Positions 10,580 to 19,317 of a stretch of 64,000 nt of DNA are shown one piece after another. Every line of letters starts with the position of its first letter. Position 1 is the stretch's first letter. The stretch covers positions 4,526,001 to 4,590,000 of the forward strand of contig CP026511.1 of assembly GCA_004010935.1 (NCBI GenBank), in the 5' to 3' direction. Under the pieces are notes generated by a model. It saw only the letters and a list, made by a program, of their open reading frames with translations, was not told the origin of the DNA and searched no databases. The position numbers and the translations under genes are program-made. Source of the DNA: Pseudomonadaceae bacterium SI-3 (GTDB lineage Bacteria; Pseudomonadota; Gammaproteobacteria; Pseudomonadales; Pseudomonadaceae).

Positions 10580-10744
10580 CCGAAAGTGGCTGGCGTGCTT
10601 AACTCAGGCCCATGTGTTTCCGCCTTAGAGAGATGGTGAGCGGATGGTAAAAAGGGCTATCCGGGTGACCGATGTGCACCTTGCAAACGAACGCTACTTA
10701 AGTGCAAAACTGTGGCCCACCCGGCTCGCTCAAATGGATGAACT

Positions 10745-12841
10745 ATGGCTGTAGACGCAGGATTCTGGCCTTCCGAACGCAGCGAAATGGGCCGGCAGAT
10801 CCGCCGGCGCGATTGGAGCGCAACGGTGCTGGGCGCGATCGAGCACTGGCCGACGACCCTGTGTGTGTTGCTCGACACCGTGCTCGACGCGCCACTGCCG
10901 ATGTGCATCCTGTGGGGCGAAGCCGGCCTGCAGCTGTACAACGATGCCCATGCCGCTGCCATCGGAAATCATCATCCGGGCGCGTTAGGCATGCCGCTAC
11001 AGCACACTGCGCGTGAGGCGTGGCCGGCAATGCTGGAGGCCTACCAGAAACTCGTTCGCGACGAAGCCTGCCTGCTTCGCCATCAGTATCTTCCGGGACC
11101 TGGCCAGCACGGGACAGGTCAGTGGTTCGACCTGTCGATCAGCCCCATCCGCAACGGCAGTTGCGTCGCTGGCCAGTTGTTGTGTTTGCGGCCCAGCGAA
11201 GACGAAGCACTTCGACGCCGCGAAGTCGAAATGAACATGATCACCGACGCGCTGCCGGTGCTTATCGGCTTCGTCGATAAAGACCTGCGTTACCGCTACA
11301 ACAATCGCCATTACGAAGAGTGGTTCGGCCATTCCCCCGCCTGGCTGTATGGCAAACATCTGGTGGATGTTGTTGGCGAGCGCGCCTTCAACGCGCGCTC
11401 ATGTGAGATCGCCAAGGCTCTCGCGGGCGAAGATGTGATCTTCGAGGCCTTCATGCCGCACCAGGATGGCAGTCAGCGGCAATCACTCATACATTACTTG
11501 CCGCGTCGCGACGCCAACGGTGACGTGCAGGGTTTCGTGGTGCTGGCTCAGGACGTCAGCGAACGCTGGGAGGCTGAGCAGGCGCTGCGCGAGCTCAACG
11601 ATACCCTTGAAAGCCGCATTCAGGAGCGCACCACTGCGCTAGCCGAAGTCTACGAACGTCTGCTGACCGAAATGGCCAGCCGGGAACAGGCCCAGGAGGC
11701 GTTACGTCAGGCACAGAAGATGGAAACTGTCGGCCAGCTCACCGGTGGCATCGCGCACGATTTCAACAACATGCTTACCGGCATCATAGGTGGGCTGGAC
11801 CTCATCCAGCGTTACAACCAGTCAGGCCGTCATGGCGAGACCCAGCGCTTCATCGATGCCGCCGTCACCTCAGCCAACCGTGCCGCGGCGCTGACCCATC
11901 GCCTGCTGGCCTTCGCGCGGCGACAGCCGCTGAATCTCAAGCGAGTCGACCTCAACGAGCTGGTCGATTCGATGCGCGATCTGATCGTACGGACGCTGGG
12001 CAGCCATATTCTGGTCGACGCGCTGTTGCAGCCGGACCTGTGGCCGGCCAACAGCGATGAGAACCAGCTGGAAAGTGCCCTGCTCAATCTGGTGATCAAT
12101 GCACGCGACGCCATGCCCGACGGCGGCAGCCTCTATATCGCGACGGCCAATGTGACCCTGCAGCAGGGCGAGGTGGGCGAGCTGCCAGCCGGACGTTATG
12201 TCAGTCTCAGCGTCATCGACAGCGGCTGTGGCATGACACCCAAGGTACTGGCTGCGGCCTTCGAGCCCTTTTTCACAACCAAACCCATCGGCCAGGGCAC
12301 CGGGCTGGGATTGTCGATGATCTATGGCTTCGCGCGGCAGGCCGGTGGCCACGTCCAGCTGCGTAGCGAACCGGGCAACGGTACCGAAGTCATCCTCTAT
12401 CTACCGGCACACCATTCATTGCTGGCGACCGAGGTAGCGGTCCCGCCGCTTGCACAGACCACACAAGCGGCGCGAGGCGAAGCCGTGCTGGTGGTCGAGG
12501 ATGATCCTGCCGTACGTCTGCTGGTGCTCGACGTGCTGGGCATGCTCGGCTATTGCGCGCTGGAGGCGGCCGAGGCCAACGCGGCGGTCAAGCTGCTGCA
12601 GAGCGACGAGCGTATCGACTTGCTGGTATCCGATGTCGGGCTGCCGGGAATGAACGGCCGACAGCTGGCGGATGTCGCCCGCGAGCACCGCCCTGGGCTG
12701 CGTGTGCTGTTCATGACCGGCTACGCGGAGCAGGCGATCAGCAGCGGCTTTCTCGATGCCGGCATGGACCTGATTAGCAAACCGTTTACCATCGATCAAT
12801 TGGCGGCGCGGGTACGCACCATGCTCGTGGACATGCCCTAG
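10745..12841 (+). CDS. Soluble PAS-containing hybrid histidine kinase with C-terminal receiver
   Basis: 698 residues, no membrane helix or signal peptide, so cytoplasmic. Residues ~25-150 are a PAS-like domain (PMCILWGEAGLQLYNDAH), ~165-275 a second PAS, ~280-325 a coiled coil (ALRELNDTLESRIQERTT), then HisKA with GGIAHDFNNMLTGI (His 338), HATPase (N box NLVINARDAMPDGG; GTGLGLSMIYG) and a receiver ~580-695 with phospho-Asp 630 (LLVSDVGLPGMNG) and Lys 679. The H-box HDFNN form is that of the NtrB/HWE-like Pseudomonas hybrid kinases that respond to light, redox or metabolites; the signal is not readable here. GGATGA precedes the ATG. Orphan: no response-regulator gene adjacent. Confidence 0.87.
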   Translation: MAVDAGFWPSERSEMGRQIRRRDWSATVLGAIEHWPTTLCVLLDTVLDAPLPMCILWGEAGLQLYNDAHAAAIGNHHPGALGMPLQHTAREAWPAMLEAYQKLVRDEACLLRHQYLPGPGQHGTGQWFDLSISPIRNGSCVAGQLLCLRPSEDEALRRREVEMNMITDALPVLIGFVDKDLRYRYNNRHYEEWFGHSPAWLYGKHLVDVVGERAFNARSCEIAKALAGEDVIFEAFMPHQDGSQRQSLIHYLPRRDANGDVQGFVVLAQDVSERWEAEQALRELNDTLESRIQERTTALAEVYERLLTEMASREQAQEALRQAQKMETVGQLTGGIAHDFNNMLTGIIGGLDLIQRYNQSGRHGETQRFIDAAVTSANRAAALTHRLLAFARRQPLNLKRVDLNELVDSMRDLIVRTLGSHILVDALLQPDLWPANSDENQLESALLNLVINARDAMPDGGSLYIATANVTLQQGEVGELPAGRYVSLSVIDSGCGMTPKVLAAAFEPFFTTKPIGQGTGLGLSMIYGFARQAGGHVQLRSEPGNGTEVILYLPAHHSLLATEVAVPPLAQTTQAARGEAVLVVEDDPAVRLLVLDVLGMLGYCALEAAEANAAVKLLQSDERIDLLVSDVGLPGMNGRQLADVAREHRPGLRVLFMTGYAEQAISSGFLDAGMDLISKPFTIDQLAARVRTMLVDMP

Positions 12842-13009
12842 AGGGCGCGTGCGGTCAGGTCCATATGCGCAACATTAACGGGAAAGCGCCCGGCGGTTTT
12901 ACAGAGCGACGACCTGAGCATAGACGGTCGCTGAAGCTACCCTGACCTGCGCCGGCCAAGCTGCGGGATTTGCCGCAGCTACTAGCAAGCAGTGCCCGGC
13001 CAGGTTCTG

Positions 13010-13828
13010 TTACAGAGGGCTGTAGACCCGCGGTGCGTTGTGGTGCGGCAGGTGGATCAGATTGAGGTGGTGCTGACGCGCCCAGCGCACGCAAAGGTCG
13101 GTCGGTGCTGAGAGGCTGACCAGTGTCGACAGACCCGCACGCACGGCCTTGTGAATCAACTCGAGACTGCAGCGGCTGGTGACCACAGCGAAGCCCTGAC
13201 GGCCGTCACGGCCCTCCCGTCGCAGCGCGCCAATCAGCTTGTCCAGCGCATTGTGGCGGCCGATGTCTTCACGGCACAGCACGATCTCGCCCTGCTCGTC
13301 GACAAACAGCGCGGCATGCAGTGCACCGCTCTGGCGCGCCAGGCGCTGCGCGTCGTTGATGCGATCGCGCAGCTCGTGCAGATGCGCGGCCGGAGGCAGC
13401 GGGCTGGGCGCCAGCGCGGTCAGTTTCGGCAGCGCCTGTTCGATGGCCTCCACACCGCAGAGCCCGCAGCCGCTGGTCCCGGCCAGATTGCGCCGCTGCT
13501 CCTTGAGCGCCCAGAACGCCCTATTGCCGATCTGCACATCGGCGCTGAATGCGTCACCGCGACGATTGAGCTGGATGTCATGTATGTCGTCGATACCGCC
13601 AACCACTTCACCGCTCAGACTGAAGCCAACCACGAAGTCTTCCAGCGCACTGGGCGAGACCATCATCACCGCATGGCTGATGCCGTTATAAGCGATGGCC
13701 AGCGCGCACTCTTCCGCCAATACCGCGCGGCCCGAACCTGCCGCGTCATCCAGCTCGACATAGGTATAAGCGTCCGGCGCGGAGCTAATGACGGGCATGG
13801 TGGTACTAAGGGGCGCAGGACGAGGCAT
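13010..13828 (-). CDS. fdhD: Formate dehydrogenase accessory sulfurtransferase FdhD (FdsC)
   Basis: 272-residue cytoplasmic sulfurtransferase that passes sulfur to the molybdenum cofactor of formate dehydrogenase. The sulfur-carrying cysteines are in GCGLCGVEAIEQ, and the conserved block CREDIGRHNALDKLIG follows. AAGGAAT precedes the ATG. It is the last gene of the operon, 39 bp after fdsD. In Cupriavidus the order of the last two genes is C then D; here it is reversed. The protein is required for active enzyme, which fits the operon. Confidence 0.93.
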   Translation of the reverse strand: MPRPAPLSTTMPVISSAPDAYTYVELDDAAGSGRAVLAEECALAIAYNGISHAVMMVSPSALEDFVVGFSLSGEVVGGIDDIHDIQLNRRGDAFSADVQIGNRAFWALKEQRRNLAGTSGCGLCGVEAIEQALPKLTALAPSPLPPAAHLHELRDRINDAQRLARQSGALHAALFVDEQGEIVLCREDIGRHNALDKLIGALRREGRDGRQGFAVVTSRCSLELIHKAVRAGLSTLVSLSAPTDLCVRWARQHHLNLIHLPHHNAPRVYSPL

Positions 13829-13867
13829 GAGGGTATTCCTTGCAGTCGAGCTGTAAGGATATTCGAC

Positions 13868-14113
13868 TCAGGCGTGTACCTGCGGTTCGATCTGCTCACG
13901 CAGCCCGCTCAGCACCTCCAGCACGAATGGATTCAGCCCTTCCCCGGCAGTAGCATCCAGGTGCGCGTATAGCGCCATGCGCATCTGCGGGTCCCATTGG
14001 CGCTTGAGGTGCTGTGCGAAGTCCGTGCGCGCCTGCTCGGCGTCGGGCTGGGACGCGAAAAAGGCACCGATCTGGTTGGCCATCTTGATCAGTTGCGTGG
14101 CATTCATGCCCAT
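13868..14113 (-). CDS. fdsD: Formate dehydrogenase delta subunit FdsD
   Basis: 81-residue small protein of the soluble NAD-dependent formate dehydrogenase. Typical features: MANQIGAFFASQ near the N-terminus and the HLKRQWDPQMR core that defines the family. GGAGT lies upstream of the chosen ATG; the second Met (MNATQ) has no ribosome site. It follows fdsA after about 100 bp holding two palindromes. Its exact role is thought to be in cofactor insertion or complex assembly. Confidence 0.88.
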   Translation of the reverse strand: MGMNATQLIKMANQIGAFFASQPDAEQARTDFAQHLKRQWDPQMRMALYAHLDATAGEGLNPFVLEVLSGLREQIEPQVHA

Positions 14114-14170
14114 GGACGTACTCCGCTGTTCGACCAGGAAACCGCGCCGGCCGGCTGACCCGCGCAGTAC

Positions 14171-14216
14171 GGGTGCGCAGCGCGCACCCCACCGATGACT
14201 ATCGCTGCGCAGCGAT
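14171..14216. repeat. Two REP-like palindromes between fdsA and fdsD
   Basis: First palindrome: arms GGGTGCGC (14171-14178) and GCGCACCC (14182-14189). Second: perfect 16-base palindrome ATCGCTGCGCAGCGAT (14201-14216), abutting the fdsA stop codon. Within the transcript they would form two stems right after the fdsA coding region, which could protect the upstream mRNA or lower downstream expression. Similar GGTGCGC..GCGCACC palindromes are common in Pseudomonas intergenic DNA. Confidence 0.6.
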
Positions 14217-17051
14217 TCACAGCTGCACCACCGGCAGCAGGTTCACCTGCTCACGGGTGAAGGCGTCGAACTCCTGCTGCCACTTCGAGGGCACCTCCAC
14301 CTTGCGCACCTGCACCGCGGTGACCTTGTATTCGGGGCAATTGGTGGCCCAGTCCGAGTTGTCGGTCGTGATCACGTTGGCACCGGACTCCGGGTGGTGG
14401 AAGGTGGTGTACACCACGCCGGGCTGCATGCGCTGGGTGACCTTGGCGCGCATCACCGTCTCGCCCGCACGGCTGTTGATGCCGACCCAGTCTCCATCCT
14501 CAATGCCACGGTCCTCGGCGTCCACTGGGTGCAGCTCGAGAATATCCTCGGCGTGCCAGGCCTTGTTGGCGGTACGTCGGGTCTGTGCGCCCACGTTGTA
14601 CTGCGAAAGGATCCGGCCAGTAGTCAGCACCAGCGGACGCTTGCGCGAGGTGCGCTCGTCGGTGGCGATGAACTCGGTGATCATGAAGCGGCCCTTGCCG
14701 CGCACGAACGCATCCTCATGCATGATCGGCGTGCCTTCCGGCGCCTCGTCGTTGCATGGCCATTGAATGCTGCCCATGCGATCGAGCTTGGCGTAGCTGA
14801 CTCCGGTGAAGGTCGGCGTCAGGCGGGCGATCTCGTCCATGATCTGCGACGGATGCGTGTAGTTCATCGGATAGCCTAGGGCGTTGGACAGCGCCACCGT
14901 CACCTCCCAGTCTTCCTTGCCAGCCAGCGCCGGCATCACCTTGCGCACCGGCGAAATGCGCCGCTCGGCATTGGTGAAGGTGCCGTTCTTCTCCAGGAAG
15001 GAAGCACCGGGCAGGAACACGTGAGCGAACTTGGCGGTTTCGTTGAGGAACAGATCCTGCACCACCACGCACTCCATGGCCATGAGGGCACCGGTGACGT
15101 GTTGGGTATCGGGGTCCGACTGTGCCGGGTCCTCACCCTGGATGTACAACCCCTTGAAAGTACCGGCATGCGCCGCCGCCAGCATGTTCGGAATGCGCAG
15201 GCCTGGCTCATCGAGCAGCGTGACGCCCCAGGCTTGCTCGAACTGCGGGCGCGCCACTGGATCGGAAACGTGACGGTAGCCCGGCAGCTCATGGGGGAAG
15301 GAGCCCATGTCGCAGGAGCCCTGCACGTTGTTCTGGCCACGCAGCGGGTTCACGCCCACGCCCGGCCGGCCGATATTGCCGGTGGCCATGGCCAGGTTGG
15401 CGATCGCCATCACGGTGGAAGAGCCCTGGCTGTGCTCGGTAACCCCCAGACCGTAGTAGATCGCCGCATTGCCGCCAGTGGCATACAAACGCGCGGCGGC
15501 GCGCACTTCTGCAGCTGGCACGCCGGTCAACTCCTGCATAGCCTCCGGGCTGTTGCGCTGCTCGCTGACGAAGGCGCGCCACTGCTCGAACGGCTCGGCC
15601 TCGCAGCGCTCGGCAACGAAGGCTTCGTTGACAAGGTTCTCCGTGACGATCACGTGGGCCAGGCTGTTGAGCAGGGCAACGTTGCTGCCCGGACGCAGCT
15701 GCAAATGGTGCTCGGCTTTGATGTGCGGGCTGCGCACCAGGTCGATGCCACGCGGGTCGGCGACGATCAGCCGGGCGCCCTCGCGCAGTCGGCGCTTGAG
15801 CTGTGAACCGAATACCGGGTGCCCGTCGGTGGGGTTGGCGCCAATCACCAGCACCACGTCGGCGGACAGCACCGAATCGAAATCCTGGGTGCCGGCGGAT
15901 TCACCGAGGGTGACCTTGAGGCCGTAACCGGTGGGCGAATGGCAGACCCGCGCGCAGGTATCGACGTTGTTGTTGCCGAAGGCAGCGCGCACCAGCTTCT
16001 GCACCAGGTAGGTTTCTTCGTTGGTGCAACGCGAGGACGTCAGCCCGCCAACCGAATTCTGGCCGTACTGCGCCTGGATCTCCTTGAAGCGCCGGGCGGC
16101 ATAGCCAATCGCCTCGTCCCAGCTCACCGGCCGCCAGGGCTCGCTGATACTGTCGCGGATCATCGGCGTCTTGATGCGGTCCGGGTGAGTGGCGTAACCC
16201 CAGGCGAAGCGGCCCTTTACGCATGCATGGCCGTGGTTAGCATGACCGTTCTTGTTCGGCACCATGCGCACCACTTCGTTACCTTTGACCTCGGCCTTGA
16301 ACGAGCAGCCGACGCCGCAGTAGGCACAGGTGGTGGTGACGCTGCGTTCGGCCTGGCCCATCTCAATCAGCGACTTTTCGGTCAGGGTGGCGGTCGGGCA
16401 AGCGTTCACGCAGGCGCCGCATGACACACACTCGGAGTCGAGGAAATCCTCGGCCTGGCTGGCTGCCACCCGCGAGTCGAAGCCACGGCCATCGATAGTC
16501 AGGGCAAAGGTGCCCTGCACTTCTTCACAGGCGCGCACGCAACGGTTGCAGACGATGCACTTGGCCGGGTCGTAGGTGAAATAGGGGTTGGATTCATCCT
16601 TGGCCTCGGCCAGATGGGTCTTCACCGGGTCGTAGCGCACCTCGCGCAGGCCGACCACTCCCGCCATGTCCTGCAACTCGCAGTTGCCATTGGCTGAGCA
16701 GGTCAGGCAATCGAGCGGGTGGTCGGAAATGTACAGCTCCATCGTGCCCCGGCGCAGTTCGGCGAGTTTGGGGCTTTGGGTGCGCACCTTCATGCCCGGC
16801 TCCACCGGGGTGGTGCAGGACGCCGGGTAGCCACGGCGGCCTTCGATTTCCACGGTACACAGGCGGCACGAGCCGAACGGCTCGAGGCTGTCGCTGGCGC
16901 ACAATTTCGGCACCGAGATGCCCGCTTCTTGCGCGGCGCGCATCACCGAGGTGCCAGCCGGCACGGTGATGGCGTTGCCGTCGATTTCCACGGTTACCGG
17001 GGCGCCGGTGCGGGCAGGGGTGCCATAGTCGAGCTCACGATACAGGGCCAC
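14217..17051 (-). CDS. fdsA: NAD-dependent formate dehydrogenase catalytic subunit FdsA
   Basis: 944-residue molybdenum/tungsten bis-MGD enzyme oxidising formate to CO2. N-terminal [2Fe-2S] ferredoxin-like domain (Cys 51, 62, 65, 79), His-Cys [4Fe-4S] site (HPLDCLTCSANGNC), two 4Fe-4S clusters (CIVCNRCVRAC; CVSCGACVNACPT), then the molybdopterin domain with its own cluster CAYCGVGC and the active-site Cys in RVCHSPTGYG (cysteine, not selenocysteine). C-terminal MopB-binding barrel from ~820. The start codon is GTG behind a strong CCGGAGG; 15 bases separate it from the fdsB stop. The electron chain built into this subunit hands electrons to FdsB/FdsG, as in Rhodobacter and Cupriavidus enzymes. 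Confidence 0.95.
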   Translation of the reverse strand: MALYRELDYGTPARTGAPVTVEIDGNAITVPAGTSVMRAAQEAGISVPKLCASDSLEPFGSCRLCTVEIEGRRGYPASCTTPVEPGMKVRTQSPKLAELRRGTMELYISDHPLDCLTCSANGNCELQDMAGVVGLREVRYDPVKTHLAEAKDESNPYFTYDPAKCIVCNRCVRACEEVQGTFALTIDGRGFDSRVAASQAEDFLDSECVSCGACVNACPTATLTEKSLIEMGQAERSVTTTCAYCGVGCSFKAEVKGNEVVRMVPNKNGHANHGHACVKGRFAWGYATHPDRIKTPMIRDSISEPWRPVSWDEAIGYAARRFKEIQAQYGQNSVGGLTSSRCTNEETYLVQKLVRAAFGNNNVDTCARVCHSPTGYGLKVTLGESAGTQDFDSVLSADVVLVIGANPTDGHPVFGSQLKRRLREGARLIVADPRGIDLVRSPHIKAEHHLQLRPGSNVALLNSLAHVIVTENLVNEAFVAERCEAEPFEQWRAFVSEQRNSPEAMQELTGVPAAEVRAAARLYATGGNAAIYYGLGVTEHSQGSSTVMAIANLAMATGNIGRPGVGVNPLRGQNNVQGSCDMGSFPHELPGYRHVSDPVARPQFEQAWGVTLLDEPGLRIPNMLAAAHAGTFKGLYIQGEDPAQSDPDTQHVTGALMAMECVVVQDLFLNETAKFAHVFLPGASFLEKNGTFTNAERRISPVRKVMPALAGKEDWEVTVALSNALGYPMNYTHPSQIMDEIARLTPTFTGVSYAKLDRMGSIQWPCNDEAPEGTPIMHEDAFVRGKGRFMITEFIATDERTSRKRPLVLTTGRILSQYNVGAQTRRTANKAWHAEDILELHPVDAEDRGIEDGDWVGINSRAGETVMRAKVTQRMQPGVVYTTFHHPESGANVITTDNSDWATNCPEYKVTAVQVRKVEVPSKWQQEFDAFTREQVNLLPVVQL

Positions 17052-17066
17052 GTTTATGCCTCCGGA

Positions 17067-18629
17067 TCAGCGGACTTCGGCGGTGTCGCCGAAATCCTCA
17101 GGGAAATGATTGAGTGCGCTCAACACCGGGTAGGGTGTCATGCCGCCGAGGGCGCACAGCGAGGCACCGAGCATGGTGTCGCACAGACTCTTGAGCAGTT
17201 CGATTTGGCCCGGCTGCGGCCCTTCGGAGCGTGCGACGATGATCTGGTCGAGCAGCTCCTCGCCACGGGTCGAGCCGATCCGGCAGGGTGTGCATTTGCC
17301 GCAGGACTCCACTGCGCAGAACTCCATGGCGTAGCGCGCCATATCGGCCATATCCACGGTGTCGTCGAAGACCACGATGCCACCGTGACCAAGCACCGCA
17401 CCAAGCGCGGCGAAGGCCTCGTAATCCAGCGGAGTGTCGAACTGGGACTCCGGCAGATAGGCGCCGAGGGGGCCGCCGACCTGCACTGCACGGATCGGTC
17501 GGCCACTGGCCGAACCGCCGCCGTATTCATAGAGCAGTTCGCGCAGCGTGATGCCGAAAGCCTTCTCGACAAGACCGCCACGGGCAATGTTGCCGGTCAG
17601 CTGAATGGGCAAGGTGCCGAGCGATCGGCCCATACCGAAGTCACGGTAATAAGCACCGCCCTTATCGAGGATGATGGGCACCGAGGCCAGCGAGATGACG
17701 TTGTTGATCACCGTCGGCATGCCGAACAGCCCCTCGATGGCCGGCAGCGGTGGCTTCGGGCGCACGGTGCCACGCTTGCCTTCGACGCTCTCCAGCAGCG
17801 CGGTTTCCTCGCCGCAGATATAGGCGCCTGCTCCGCGGCGCAGCTCGAGGTGGAAGGCCTTGCCGCTGCCGAGCACGTCGTCACCCAGGTAGCCAGCGGC
17901 ATAGGCGCTGGCGATCGTCGCCTTGAGCGTTGCCTCGGCGTGCGGGTATTCGGAGCGCAGGTAGATGTAGCCCATGGTCGCGCCGACGGCCAGGCCGGCG
18001 ATGGTCATACCCTCGATCAGCACGAAAGGGTCGTCTTCCATCACCATGCGGTCGGAGAAAGTGCCTGAGTCGCCTTCGTCAGCATTGCAGACGATGTACT
18101 TCTGCGCGGACTCGCAGCCGAGCACGGTGCGCCATTTGATGCCCGTTGGAAACGCTGCACCGCCGCGCCCGCGCAGGCCGGACTCGGTGACCTCGGCGAC
18201 AATCGCCTCGGGCGTCATGCCCAGGGCGCGCCTGAGGCCGCGATAACCGTCGTGGGCGATGTAGTCGTCCAGCGACAGCGGGTCGGTGATGCCGGCACGG
18301 GCAAAGGTCAGGCGTTCCTGGCGCTTGAGGTATTCGATCTCCTCGGTCAGGCCATGGCCCAGCGGATGTGCCCCGCCTTCGAGAAAACCGGCCTCGAACA
18401 AACCGGCAACGTCCTTGGCCTTGACCGGGCCGTAGGCGACTCGCCCTGCGCTGGTCGCCACCTCGACCAAAGGCTCGAGCCAGAACAGCCCGCGAGATCC
18501 GTTGCGCACCAGATTCAGTTCGATTCCGCGTGCAGCAGCCTCGGTCACGAGCGCCTTGGCCACCTTATCGGCGCCAAGGCTCAGGGCAGTAACGTCGCGC
18601 GGCACATAGACAGTGATGGACGGATTCAT
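17067..18629 (-). CDS. fdsB: NAD-dependent formate dehydrogenase beta (diaphorase) subunit FdsB
   Basis: 520-residue NuoF-like subunit. The N-terminal ~110 residues have the thioredoxin-like layout, followed by the FMN/NADH module: GLRGRGGAAFPTGIKW (NADH loop), GAGAYICGEETALLES (FMN site) and the 4Fe-4S ligands SCGKCTPCRIGS near the C-terminus. It takes electrons from FdsA and reduces NAD+. Its ATG overlaps the fdsG stop by four bases, indicating translational coupling. Confidence 0.95.
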   Translation of the reverse strand: MNPSITVYVPRDVTALSLGADKVAKALVTEAAARGIELNLVRNGSRGLFWLEPLVEVATSAGRVAYGPVKAKDVAGLFEAGFLEGGAHPLGHGLTEEIEYLKRQERLTFARAGITDPLSLDDYIAHDGYRGLRRALGMTPEAIVAEVTESGLRGRGGAAFPTGIKWRTVLGCESAQKYIVCNADEGDSGTFSDRMVMEDDPFVLIEGMTIAGLAVGATMGYIYLRSEYPHAEATLKATIASAYAAGYLGDDVLGSGKAFHLELRRGAGAYICGEETALLESVEGKRGTVRPKPPLPAIEGLFGMPTVINNVISLASVPIILDKGGAYYRDFGMGRSLGTLPIQLTGNIARGGLVEKAFGITLRELLYEYGGGSASGRPIRAVQVGGPLGAYLPESQFDTPLDYEAFAALGAVLGHGGIVVFDDTVDMADMARYAMEFCAVESCGKCTPCRIGSTRGEELLDQIIVARSEGPQPGQIELLKSLCDTMLGASLCALGGMTPYPVLSALNHFPEDFGDTAEVR

Positions 18630-19120
18630 GCGAGGGTCTCCTGTTCGGCCAGCAGTGCCATCAGCTCTTCGGCATCGACCCGACCGTGCAGCTCGCCATT
18701 GAGCATGGCGCTGGGCGCGCAGGCGCAGTTACCCAGGCAATACACCGCTTCGAAGCTCAGGCTGCCATCCGCGAGGGTCTCGCCAAGCGGCAAGCCCAGC
18801 CTTTGTTCCAGCTCGGCGGTGAGTGCTTTCACGCCCATCGACTGGCACGCCTCTGCCTGGCACAGCTTGAGCACATGCCGACCCGGTGGGCTGGCGCGAA
18901 AATCGTGATAGAAACTGACCACCCCATGCACCTCGGCGCGCGACAGGCAAAGCTCCTCGGCGATCATCGGCAACAGGTCCGGCGGAACCGCACCAAGGCG
19001 ATCCTGAATATCGTGAAGAATGGGCAGCAAGGCGCTAGGCTGGCCGCGGCGGGCGGCGAGTACCTCACGGGCAACGGCCTGACACTGATCGGGAGCGAAG
19101 CGCTGGGGAAGAATGGCCAT
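18626..19120 (-). CDS. fdsG: NAD-dependent formate dehydrogenase gamma subunit FdsG
   Basis: 164-residue NuoE-like subunit with a thioredoxin-fold [2Fe-2S] cluster: CQAEACQSMG and CLGNCACAPSAM supply the four Cys ligands. First gene of the fdsGBA-fdsD-fdhD operon. TGGAG stands before the ATG. The 197-bp gap to the divergent regulator carries an interrupted inverted repeat that is a candidate operator. Confidence 0.95.
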   Translation of the reverse strand: MAILPQRFAPDQCQAVAREVLAARRGQPSALLPILHDIQDRLGAVPPDLLPMIAEELCLSRAEVHGVVSFYHDFRASPPGRHVLKLCQAEACQSMGVKALTAELEQRLGLPLGETLADGSLSFEAVYCLGNCACAPSAMLNGELHGRVDAEELMALLAEQETLA

Positions 19121-19161
19121 ATTCGAAGCTCCAGCCGGCGGCTATAACCGGTACTGTCCGA

Positions 19162-19197
19162 GATAAGCGCCACAGTCACGGCTGATGGGTGCTTATC
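19162..19197. promoter_or_regulatory. Inverted repeat in the fds control region
   Basis: Arms GATAAGCGCC (19162-19171) and GGTGCTTATC (19188-19197) match in 9 of 10 positions with a 16-bp spacer, about 42-77 bp before the fdsG start codon and 121 bp before the regulator start. The spacing of half-sites is near two helical turns, suiting a dimeric regulator. Assignment to the divergent regulator is inference. Confidence 0.45.
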
Positions 19198-19317
19198 CCT
19201 GGCGGCACAAAAGCGCTCGCCAGATATGAAATGAAGTTCTTATTATCCGGTACCTATCGCCCGGGTAATGCAAGTTAGCATGGCCATTTTCATGAACAAA
19301 TATGAAGCACACATCAT

